Shown piece after piece: positions 43,332 through 50,502 of a stretch of DNA of 64,000 nucleotides. The notes beneath the pieces are model-generated. The model was not told where the DNA came from. It was given only the letters and a program-made list of their open reading frames with translations, and ran no database searches. A program made the translations under genes and the position numbers. This DNA is from Pseudoflavonifractor phocaeensis (GTDB lineage Bacteria > Bacillota > Clostridia > Oscillospirales > Oscillospiraceae), in the NCBI RefSeq assembly GCF_016901735.1, contig NZ_JACLZC010000005.1:1-64000 (forward strand). Reading direction: 5' to 3'. The first letter of the stretch is position 1. Every line of letters begins with the position of its first letter.

Positions 43332-44754
43332 GCCGACACCTCCAATGCACACGGGTATCCCGCAGCGTTCCCTTCAAGGCGGTTAAATCAGGCGCGCCGC
43401 CGCACAGCGGGCAGTCCTCGTTGGGCGTCTGGGGGATCCAGACCGTCTCATCAAAAAAGCAGAGTTCCTTGCCTGAGAAGACCTCGTCAAAGATCCCAAG
43501 ATGTAAGGTGTTGCCCGCGTCCGGACGCATCCGGATCATGACGAAGTTCCGGTCGGCCACCTGATCCAGCAGGCCATGGTAGGGACTGCTCTCGCTTTCG
43601 CGGTAGAGCAGCAGCATCAATGCGATCTGCCCTTTGAGGGCGTTGACGCGGGAGGTGGCGAAGATGGCCGCCCCCTCCGAACCTACATCGTTTTGATAGC
43701 CCTCCCCATAGGCGCGGTACCTGCTCTCCATGGCGCAGCGGGCGCATCCACCACGGGTGACGCCCGGATAGCTGAAATAGATCTCCGCTGCCGCGCCGTG
43801 CTGATAGAGCTGTGCGGCCAGATAACAGCTGCCGTACTGCATGGCCAGCGCAGCCGCCCGTGCCTGGGCAGAAAAGCTGTCGGCGCAGCCGCAGATCAGA
43901 ACGTCGGTGGGACGTTCCTGTAAGACCGACCCCACCACACGCTCGAACAGTTCGTCGCGGAAGCTGTCGTCCAAAAAGCGCGGCACAGCTATGACCTCCG
44001 CCACCGGGCTGATATCCAGCAGCCGATCCCGCAGCACCTCGACCTTGCTGCATCCCACTTCGCAAAGATATGCCTGCTGGGTTGCGAGATTGGAAAGCGT
44101 CACCACGTCGCCGTCGACCAGTACGAATCTTCCGACTCCGCAGCGGGCCAGTTCCTCGACAAACTGCCTGGAGCCTCCGCAGCCGATCACGACCACCGTC
44201 TTCTTGCGGAGTGCACTTTGAGGGCAGCAGCTCTGCACACGGGCGAAGATGTCCGCGCCGCATTTAGGATGCGTCCGCAAGCTTGGTAAGATCGGATCTG
44301 CCGCATAGTCCTCCAAAAGTCCCAGCGGCTGCGCCTCCAGCAAGATATCTGTACGAAAGGTATAGGCGTAGAGATTGATCTTTCCGTCCGGAGGGTCGTT
44401 CACGATCACAATGGGCATAAAGAAATCGTCGGTGATGTTAAGGGCCGACATGATCGCTTTGACATAGCGGTAATCTCCCTCCGAGGGCTTGGCGTAACCT
44501 TGTGGGTGGGAATGGACAAAGCCGACCAGCAGAATGTCCTGTGCGTCCCAATGGGCCAGGACGCGGTTAATCACCTCGGTGTCCGGAGAATAGGTGCCGC
44601 CGGTGACCTTAGCGGTGGCGTCAAAATAGAAGCGGTCGATGGTTTTGCCGCCGTCGCTGGAGCCCAGTATGCCGCCGCTTTCCGGCGGGCGTCTGCCGAT
44701 GGTGTTGCAGATCTGATCGTAGACCTGCCGGGTCATATGAAGCTCTGGATGCAT
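43318..44754 (-). CDS. JAMM deubiquitinase-like / E1-like (ThiF) fusion
   Basis: A 478-residue fusion. Residues 1-150 are a JAMM metallopeptidase with all ligands: E25, H81-S-H83-P, S91 and D94. Residues 180-420 are an E1/ThiF adenylation domain with V-I-G-C-G-G-S near 188 and V-D-G-D near 213; the usual Arg-containing N-L-N-R-Q is N-L-A-T-Q-Q here. C-A-R-C and C-P-L-C near the end make a zinc site. JAMM-E1 combinations belong to ubiquitin-like and peptide-modifying systems of bacteria. ATG 44754 follows the E2-like gene by 9 bases. Confidence 0.88.
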   Translation of the reverse strand: MHPELHMTRQVYDQICNTIGRRPPESGGILGSSDGGKTIDRFYFDATAKVTGGTYSPDTEVINRVLAHWDAQDILLVGFVHSHPQGYAKPSEGDYRYVKAIMSALNITDDFFMPIVIVNDPPDGKINLYAYTFRTDILLEAQPLGLLEDYAADPILPSLRTHPKCGADIFARVQSCCPQSALRKKTVVVIGCGGSRQFVEELARCGVGRFVLVDGDVVTLSNLATQQAYLCEVGCSKVEVLRDRLLDISPVAEVIAVPRFLDDSFRDELFERVVGSVLQERPTDVLICGCADSFSAQARAAALAMQYGSCYLAAQLYQHGAAAEIYFSYPGVTRGGCARCAMESRYRAYGEGYQNDVGSEGAAIFATSRVNALKGQIALMLLLYRESESSPYHGLLDQVADRNFVMIRMRPDAGNTLHLGIFDEVFSGKELCFFDETVWIPQTPNEDCPLCGGAPDLTALKGTLRDTRVHWRCRHGTE

Positions 44755-44763
44755 GTGTACCTC

Positions 44764-45081
44764 CTATCTGCACAGCTTGCGTGCAATCTCATCAAAAGTT
44801 CCTTTGCCTTGTACGTAGAGCGCGGTGACATCTGCCCAGAGCGCGGCCACAGCCAGCGCGTTCTCATAGGTGGCAATCCGCTGGCTCCAGCAGATATAGG
44901 GATAGCTCTCTCCGTCCTCCTGGATCCGGTGGGTAATGCTCAGACCATCCGGATGCCCACGGTAGTTGATCGGGCTGATGATATAGATCCGCCAACCACT
45001 GCCGTCCTCGTACTCCGCAAAGTAGAAATCCACATACAGCGAACCATCGCTGCTGCGGTAAGTTAACCAGCGCTCGGGCAT
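44764..45081 (-). CDS. Small protein, possible E2-like partner of the JAMM-E1 fusion
   Basis: A 105-residue protein: a beta-rich first half (Y-V-D-F-Y-F-A-E-Y, then W-R-I-Y-I-I-S-P), His51, then Y-P-Y-I-C-W with Cys64, followed by a long helix (A-L-A-V-A-A-L-W-A-D-V). Beta meander, His, then an I-C-hydrophobic site before helices is the order of an E2 conjugating fold, but the match is by eye. It may instead be a small adaptor. ATG 45081 follows GGGAGGTG. Confidence 0.6.
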   Translation of the reverse strand: MPERWLTYRSSDGSLYVDFYFAEYEDGSGWRIYIISPINYRGHPDGLSITHRIQEDGESYPYICWSQRIATYENALAVAALWADVTALYVQGKGTFDEIARKLCR

Positions 45082-45112
45082 GTCAGTTCACCTCCCTGTA
45101 TGAGATTTTGAA

Positions 45113-45142
45113 GGAAAGCCCGCACTGAAATGCGGGCTTTCC
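45113..45142 (-). terminator. Stem-loop between the 28-residue peptide and the E1 operon
   Basis: GGAAAGCCCGCA pairs perfectly with TGCGGGCTTTCC around a 6-base loop, then a modest T-tract. As a leaky terminator it would give more peptide than enzyme, the arrangement of peptide-modification operons. Confidence 0.65.
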
Positions 45143-45154
45143 GGGCATGAAAAC

Positions 45155-45241
45155 TCAGTGGAACGTGCCGGGAGGGACTTCGCCCTGTCGGCCCCCATCA
45201 AAGTGGCCGGCGGGCAGACACATATGCTGTCTGCGCTTCAT
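45155..45241 (-). CDS. 28-residue peptide gene ahead of the JAMM-E1 operon
   Basis: ATG 45241 is 8 bases after AAGGAGGTG, one of the best ribosome sites in the window. The frame gives 28 residues with one Cys (8) and Gly-Gly at 16-17, ending F-H. A 9-codon frame overlaps its start. It is the first gene of the unit with the E2-like, JAMM-E1 and AAA+ genes. It could be a substrate of the E1-like enzyme or a leader; I know no family. Confidence 0.5.
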   Translation of the reverse strand: MKRRQHMCLPAGHFDGGRQGEVPPGTFH

Positions 45242-45308
45242 CTGATTTTCACCTCCTTGTCGTTCATGTTGGAAGGGGTAATCTGGGAGCCTTGCCTCGG
45301 GGGCAGAA

Positions 45309-45345
45309 TCAAAAAGCGAAGCTGTATTTGATTGTCACTTCGCTT
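45309..45345 (-). terminator. Terminator upstream of the peptide-E1 unit
   Basis: On the minus strand AAGCGAAG pairs with CTTCGCTT, followed by T residues. It would stop transcripts coming from the sigma-factor unit. The short space to 45241 holds no evident promoter, so some readthrough or antitermination may feed the peptide-E1 unit. Confidence 0.6.
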
Positions 45346-45447
45346 ACCTGAAGCTCCGGATGCTCCAAGCTTGATTGCCCCTTCACTTCTCACAGGACAT
45401 TTCTCTTCTGTTTGAAAACCAAAATTTGAAAATTTCCGAGAAAAAAT

Positions 45448-45476
45448 TTGCGGCTTGCTCTAATGCCCCGTATAAT
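45448..45476 (+). promoter_or_regulatory. Plus-strand promoter against the sigma gene
   Basis: TTGCGG, a 17-base spacer and TATAAT (45471-45476), directed toward the minus-strand sigma gene. Transcripts would be antisense to it. Confidence 0.45.
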
Positions 45477-45512
45477 AAAAGTGAGAATAATTGAAAAACA
45501 CGGGGCAAGCAT

Positions 45513-45540
45513 TAAACCGGATCGCAAAAACCGGCGTCTA
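45513..45540 (+). promoter_or_regulatory. ECF-type promoter motif, copy 1
   Basis: TAAACC, exactly 16 bases, then CGTCTA. The same pattern occurs at 56637-56664 before the lipoprotein genes. This is the shape of ECF sigma promoters. Here it faces into the minus-strand sigma gene, so it is either an antisense promoter or a relic of a lost plus-strand gene. Confidence 0.6.
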
Positions 45541-45570
45541 TCAGGCAGAAAGAGAAACAGCGTATAGACC

Positions 45571-46047
45571 TTAGCGGTATGCCTCGAGCTGTTTGCGCAG
45601 ATATTCGAAAACGTAGCGCTTCCGTTTATTTACATTCGTCTGGGACATGTGCAAAAAGTTAGCAATTTCCCGCTCCTTATAGCCCGCGACAGCCCGCAGG
45701 AAGATCTCTCTGTCGCTGTTGGATAAAGCTCCAAGGGCGAAACGGATTGCCTGCCGCAGATCCCGCCGGACGCATTCTTCTTCAACATTGTCTGAAGATG
45801 AAAAGTCCAACCCGTCCGTCATGAACTTTTCCAGAGACAAAACTCCCCCAGAGGGGGTCTTGGGGCATTGACTGCAGTCTTTCATACAGCGCCTGCCGTT
45901 TTCATCTATGCAGCGTTTCTGCCGCTCTACTCGCTTTTGCTCCCGCCAGACAGGCTGCATATAGGCGAGGTAGACCTCTTTGCTCACCGCGACCTGTTCT
46001 CCTTCAATGTCCAGATAGTATTGCTTTTGTACTGCATCATTTGTCAT
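45571..46047 (-). CDS. Sigma-70-like regulator of the second element
   Basis: A 158-residue protein of the small sigma-like type common in Clostridia elements. The C-terminal third is a region 4 helix-turn-helix (Y-K-E-R-E-I-A-N-F-L-H-M-S-Q-T-N-V-N-K-R). A Cys-rich stretch C-M-K-D-C-S-Q-C sits in the middle; region 2 is not evident. ATG 46047 follows AAAGGAG. It probably works with a host or element factor to turn on transfer genes. Confidence 0.75.
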   Translation of the reverse strand: MTNDAVQKQYYLDIEGEQVAVSKEVYLAYMQPVWREQKRVERQKRCIDENGRRCMKDCSQCPKTPSGGVLSLEKFMTDGLDFSSSDNVEEECVRRDLRQAIRFALGALSNSDREIFLRAVAGYKEREIANFLHMSQTNVNKRKRYVFEYLRKQLEAYR

Positions 46048-46218
46048 GACCGGCTCCTTTGGTTTCGGGGAAACCGCGAGAGCCGTCCATGGAACAAAAA
46101 TCCGCAAAAAAGCGGGACGGCAGCAGGATGCCTTCAGTAAGGCACCGCACTGTCGTCCCGGCGATCTCGCGGATTCCGTATTCGGTTGGTACATGGGTGA
46201 TTGCGTGTGTGTGGCAGA

Positions 46219-46371
46219 TCAGGCTATCACTTTGCTGTTTTTGATCACCGCCTTTCCGTCCGGCAGGAACCGGATCTGGGTAATGCAGTCTTTGCGCCGG
46301 ATCTCCACCGTGGCGCGACGCTTGTCCACCTGACAGACCTTGCGTCCGTCACTGTTGCGAATGTCTTGCAT
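46219..46371 (-). CDS. 50-residue small protein ahead of the sigma-like gene
   Basis: ATG 46371 is preceded by GGAAAGGAG, and the frame runs 50 codons to TGA. The sequence (M-Q-D-I-R-N-S-D-G-R-K-V-C-Q-V-D, then T-V-E-I-R-R-K and F-L-P-D-G-K) looks like a real small beta-rich protein of the kind seen in many Clostridia elements. It lies 171 bases before the sigma-like gene on the same strand. Function unknown. Confidence 0.7.
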   Translation of the reverse strand: MQDIRNSDGRKVCQVDKRRATVEIRRKDCITQIRFLPDGKAVIKNSKVIA

Positions 46372-46460
46372 AAAACAGCTCCTTTCCAACGCTTTTTCTT
46401 GTCCGACCTATCCTCTTTGAGTCAATACCATTGTATCGGAAGACAATCGGCTCTTGAATG

Positions 46461-46490
46461 GCGTTGGAACGCAACGGAACCCATTGGAAC
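46461..46490. promoter_or_regulatory. Three phased GGAAC repeats
   Basis: GCGTTGGAAC, GCAACGGAAC and CCATTGGAAC follow one another without gaps, each 10 bases long and ending in GGAAC. One helical turn of spacing puts all three on the same DNA face, as for a cooperatively bound operator. It lies between the minus-strand sigma unit and the plus-strand STAND gene. Confidence 0.6.
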
Positions 46491-46498
46491 ACTTTTTG

Positions 46499-46534
46499 CA
46501 AAAAAATAAGCCGCTGGCCAAAACGACCAGCGGC
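46499..46534 (-). terminator. Minus-strand terminator upstream of the STAND gene
   Basis: GCCGCTGG pairs with CCAGCGGC, with a run of seven T on the minus strand. No minus-strand gene leads into it now, which suggests that one was removed when the STAND cargo arrived. Confidence 0.65.
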
Positions 46535-46579
46535 AGATAGGCAACCAGCAGTAATGTATCAGGAAAGGGGTGTGTGGAT

Positions 46580-48619
46580 ATGGCTGAAAAGCGGTATATG
46601 AACGAAGCTGCGGAAAATATCGGGAAGAAGCTGACTGAAATTCGTCGGCAAGGGTATCGGGAGGATCCTAGCAACACACCTCCTTTGCTCTATCTCTTAG
46701 GCTACGATGGCTTTCGATCCCCGGAGCAGGTAGAGGCTTTGCTGATAAAAGCCATACATCACGCGATCCACAATCAAGATGACAGGGAGCTTTTGTTGAT
46801 GGCCTTTCGGTTGCTGAGGGGCTACGATGATGCCACCATGAAAGATATCGGGGATCGCAGACGGCGCTATGTATTGGAACATAAGCGGCTGACGAAGGAT
46901 GAAATGATTGCCTATCAGGCAGCTGAGGACGATCTGGGCGCAAAAATAGCCGCACTGAAAGCGGCCTATGATCGGCTCCGTAAGGAGGAGGACAGGCTGA
47001 TTGTGAAGCTGTCTAATATGCTCTCCGTCATCTCGGATATTGACAGCTACGTAGAAGATATTGACGATTACCTGAGTTTAGTACCAGCAGTAATGGAGAA
47101 CCTGCGTACAGTTTCTATCCTTACGCCAGGAGCGTTCTGCTGGGACAACTCGCTCATCCTCGGAAGAGACAATCTGCTTACAGAAGTCGTCCAGGCCATG
47201 CAGGAGCAGAAGTGCCGTATTCAGCTGACTGGCATGGGCGGCATCGGGAAAACAGAAGTACTGAACAAGCTCTATGCGTGGCTGTTAGATCATCCAGAAG
47301 AACATTGCTACGACCTAGTTGGCTTAATTCATTACAGCGGCGACATTGATATGGACATGACGCAGCAGTGCTCACTCTCCATCATGGAAAATATTATTGA
47401 TGTCTGGAGCTATCTGCGTCAGATCGCCTCAAAATATAAGGTACTGCTTTTGATTGACGATATCCGTCCCCAACAGGCCGAGAATGAAATGCCGGTAGAC
47501 ATGGATTCGTCTTTCTCCAAACTCCAGACATTGCATGTCTCCATTCTCTTTGCGTCCCGCGCTCCCATTCCAGGCTATATTAGCAGAAAAATTGCTCCGC
47601 TTTCCACCGACGAATGCATTCAGGTCTTCCAAGATCAGCACTATCTGGATTTTGACGCGGAGGAGCGACCGCTACTGTCCGAGGACGACCGGTTGCAGTT
47701 GAAGAATATCATCGAAAATCGCTGCGGCTGGAACACGCTGGTAGTCAGCCGCTTGGGAGCCATAACGCGGGAGCATTGCTGGACAGTTGACAAGCTGGCA
47801 ACGGAACTGAAAAAGAGAAATTTTAGTATTCGCAGAAGTGCTGACGGAGGATACGGCATTTCAGACGAGGAACTGCAAACGGAGCTAAATAAGCTGTATA
47901 ATTTGAGTAAAGTCAAGAGCCGTTCTGAACGGAGCATCCTCGAAGCGTTTACCATGTTTTCCACGGTTCCATTGGATGCGGAAACTTGTATAGACTGGTT
48001 TTCCGAGGACGCACATCTGGACGATGAAGAGTGCCTTTTCGCACTTCGAAAGCTGGCATTGCATACCTGGTTGATGCGCCATGTCCGCAGATCTGACGGG
48101 TTTATTCATTTTTCCATGCATCAAATCGTAAAATCTGCAGTTTGTGCTCAGTCAAATATTCGGGAAGAAGACCATGCACATCTGATGAAACGCAGTTGGG
48201 GCATCGTGGAGATCGAGGCGAGAAACAGAGAAGACGCGAAGTGGGCGAGGGCTATTCTTGCAAAGTCCGGCGACACAGTGCATTTCCGTATCCAGTTCAA
48301 GAACACAGGGAAAATGGAAATGAAAAATGTACTACTTCGGGATATCCTGCCGCCCGGCCTTACCTATCTGGAGGGCAGCACCACAGTTTATACTGGAAAC
48401 CATCTGGAAGGAATTGTGGTGAGTGATAATATTTTATCTAATTCAGGGATTAACATCGGACACTTTGGGCCGGGGGCCAATGCGTGGGTTTATTTCTCTG
48501 CTGATGTGGAACCTCTTTATACCCCGCATAACCGTATCCTGCGCAATATAATCCAGATGAACGGCGGTTTTGTGACCAAGACGGCCTATGCCGATGTTGC
48601 CGTTGAAGCTGGCACTTAA
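46580..48619 (+). CDS. STAND ATPase with a C-terminal DUF11 domain
   Basis: A 679-residue protein. Residues 1-180 are helical, including a coiled coil near 110-150. A STAND/NB-ARC-like module follows with L-T-G-M-G-G-I-G-K-T-E (near 217) and L-L-L-I-D-D-I (near 293), then helical and winged-helix parts to about 540. Residues 555-665 match DUF11 (G-D-T-V-H-F-R-I-x-F-K-N-T-G, D-I-L-P-P-G-L-T-Y-L-E-G), usually a cell-surface repeat. No signal peptide is seen, so a surface-type domain on a cytosolic switch protein is odd. ATG 46580. It is followed by the tethered sigma gene. Confidence 0.78.
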   Translation: MAEKRYMNEAAENIGKKLTEIRRQGYREDPSNTPPLLYLLGYDGFRSPEQVEALLIKAIHHAIHNQDDRELLLMAFRLLRGYDDATMKDIGDRRRRYVLEHKRLTKDEMIAYQAAEDDLGAKIAALKAAYDRLRKEEDRLIVKLSNMLSVISDIDSYVEDIDDYLSLVPAVMENLRTVSILTPGAFCWDNSLILGRDNLLTEVVQAMQEQKCRIQLTGMGGIGKTEVLNKLYAWLLDHPEEHCYDLVGLIHYSGDIDMDMTQQCSLSIMENIIDVWSYLRQIASKYKVLLLIDDIRPQQAENEMPVDMDSSFSKLQTLHVSILFASRAPIPGYISRKIAPLSTDECIQVFQDQHYLDFDAEERPLLSEDDRLQLKNIIENRCGWNTLVVSRLGAITREHCWTVDKLATELKKRNFSIRRSADGGYGISDEELQTELNKLYNLSKVKSRSERSILEAFTMFSTVPLDAETCIDWFSEDAHLDDEECLFALRKLALHTWLMRHVRRSDGFIHFSMHQIVKSAVCAQSNIREEDHAHLMKRSWGIVEIEARNREDAKWARAILAKSGDTVHFRIQFKNTGKMEMKNVLLRDILPPGLTYLEGSTTVYTGNHLEGIVVSDNILSNSGINIGHFGPGANAWVYFSADVEPLYTPHNRILRNIIQMNGGFVTKTAYADVAVEAGT

Positions 48620-48651
48620 AAAACCTCAAAAGAACAGGAGGTCAGACACCC

Positions 48652-50292
48652 ATGGCCGAAAAAGAATACATTATTACACTGGTTCGCTCCGCCCAGGGAG
48701 GGGACAGCGCAAGTTTTGCCGAACTGTATAACCTGTACTACCAAAAGGTCTTTGCCTTCATCCGCACGATTGTAAGAAACAGCGCGGATGCGGAGGACAT
48801 TTTGCAGCTCACCTTCCTGAACGCTTGGCGAAACCTTGACCAGCTCTCCGATCCCGCCGCGTTCAACACATGGATCCAGGTTATTGCCCGGAATCTGTCT
48901 ACCAGCCACTTGCGCAAGAAAAACTTTGTGCTGCTGCTGGATGCGGAAAAGGATGACACCCCGGTAGACATTGAGGATACGGAGCTGCTCCTTCCGGAGG
49001 TCTATGCCGAGCAGGAGGATTTGAGCCGCCGTCTGGGAAAGATCATTGACTCCCTCAGCGATGTGCAACGCCAGACAGTTATGCTGTTTTATTTCGACCA
49101 GCTCAGCGTGGAGGAGATCGCGCAGGTCATGGAGTGCAGCACCGGAACCGTCAAATCCCGCCTGTTTCTGGCCCGGAAGACCATCCGCACGGAGATTGAG
49201 GAACAGGAGCGCAAGAGCGGTCAGAAGTTTTACGGCATTGCAGGGATTCCCATGCTGGGACTCTCCGAGATCTTTACCCGTCAGGCCGAGGCCTTCTCGC
49301 TGCCATCCTCTACCGCTGGCAGCATCCTGGAGCGCATCAGCTCCACCATCGCACAGGAGGCGACAAGCGCGGCACAAAGCGCCGCAGCCACCGGGGGCGA
49401 CAGCGTATCGCCTGCAGCCGGAACTGCAGCGGAGACGGCGGCAAGCGCGGCAACAGGGGCTACAACGAAGGCTGGGCTCTCTCTGGGCGTAAAGATTCTG
49501 GCCGGAGTCCTGGCGGCGAGCGTGATCGGCGGCGGGGCTTGGCTGGTCTCCCACCAGTCTTCTGATGCGCCTCCGGTAAGCAGCGATGCTCCCTATATGG
49601 AGGAAAGTACCAACCCCAGTGAAGACGCATCGGACGATGAGGCTGGAGAACCCGTAGTGTCTGAACCAGGTGCGCTGCAGTGGGACGCACTCTCGCCGGA
49701 GCAACAGGAGCTGCTTTTGGCGCTGGCGGCAGCCACAGACGCTTTTGACTACGAGGAAGCTATGGCCCTGATGTCCAGCGATACATACCTTGGCCTCTAT
49801 ACGGAGAAATATTTGAAGGTATTCCCGGAGAACAACAACAGCATGTGGGGCGGCATTTATGACAAGGATCAGCTGTTATATTCCCTGTCCTCCTCGGCTG
49901 GATCAGGAAGTGAATCTTGCTTTTGCACCTTTGGAGATGGCACATACCAAAGTGCCAGGTACAACCAGGCCAGCATTTCAATCAGTCATTTCGCCGGCGA
50001 GCAAGGCAGTGAAAACGGCCCCTTCCGCCATGTGTCTTATAACCCCAACGAGGGTTCAGTGCTTATCAATGAGGGTACCGCAGCCAACGGCATCCGGGTG
50101 GGAACGGAAGTGACGACCAGAATGTCTGGCGGCGAAGAAAGGCGGCTGATCTATGAGTATGACCAGCAGGGGAACCTGACCAACTATGTGGTCAACGATT
50201 CCGGCGTCACAGTCATGTTCTATGAAGGTACGAACATCAATCGCTCTATCAATGTAAATAACTATCCGATGCAGGCCACCGTAATCCAGTAA
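48652..50292 (+). CDS. ECF sigma factor fused to a membrane helix and an outer domain
   Basis: A 546-residue protein. Region 2 covers about 15-75 (S-A-D-A-E-D-I-L-Q-L-T-F-L-N-A-W-R), region 4 about 125-180 (L-S-V-E-E-I-A-Q-V-M-E-C-S-T-G-T-V-K-S-R). A long Ala/Ser/Thr linker leads to one hydrophobic helix (about 276-298), then an acidic linker and about 220 outside residues with no known fold. Such a tethered sigma would be freed by proteolysis or act at the membrane, with no separate anti-sigma gene. It starts 32 bases after the STAND gene. Confidence 0.88.
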   Translation: MAEKEYIITLVRSAQGGDSASFAELYNLYYQKVFAFIRTIVRNSADAEDILQLTFLNAWRNLDQLSDPAAFNTWIQVIARNLSTSHLRKKNFVLLLDAEKDDTPVDIEDTELLLPEVYAEQEDLSRRLGKIIDSLSDVQRQTVMLFYFDQLSVEEIAQVMECSTGTVKSRLFLARKTIRTEIEEQERKSGQKFYGIAGIPMLGLSEIFTRQAEAFSLPSSTAGSILERISSTIAQEATSAAQSAAATGGDSVSPAAGTAAETAASAATGATTKAGLSLGVKILAGVLAASVIGGGAWLVSHQSSDAPPVSSDAPYMEESTNPSEDASDDEAGEPVVSEPGALQWDALSPEQQELLLALAAATDAFDYEEAMALMSSDTYLGLYTEKYLKVFPENNNSMWGGIYDKDQLLYSLSSSAGSGSESCFCTFGDGTYQSARYNQASISISHFAGEQGSENGPFRHVSYNPNEGSVLINEGTAANGIRVGTEVTTRMSGGEERRLIYEYDQQGNLTNYVVNDSGVTVMFYEGTNINRSINVNNYPMQATVIQ

Positions 50293-50321
50293 CTATACAG
50301 CGCCATATTTATGCGCAAAAA

Positions 50322-50365
50322 AGAGAGGCAGACGACCGCATGGACATCTGCCTCTCTGATCCTAT
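50322..50365 (+). terminator. Terminator after the tethered sigma gene
   Basis: AGAGAGGCAGA pairs with TCTGCCTCTCT (50347-50357). A T-rich tail follows further downstream. Confidence 0.75.
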
Positions 50366-50427
50366 TTAGTTTTTGAAAGGCGCTCGAATTTGTCCAAAAA
50401 TCTATCTTGCTTTTGTTTTTTTGTTGC

Positions 50428-50433
50428 TATAAT
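50428..50433 (+). promoter_or_regulatory. -10 box of the FISUMP protein gene
   Basis: TATAAT in an AT-rich region 70 bases before the start codon, with TTGCTT 15 bases upstream as a poor -35. Confidence 0.5.
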
Positions 50434-50502
50434 ATAAATGTATATGCGCTCATTTGTGCGTTTTGTATAGGTGTGGCGCTGGTAATAGAGAGAAAGGGCA
50501 AG

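Noticed and set aside
28057-46047. Self-transmissible conjugative element
   Set aside because: A coupling ATPase and a relaxation protein are present, but no VirB4, VirB6 or wall-hydrolase genes, so transfer would need a helper.
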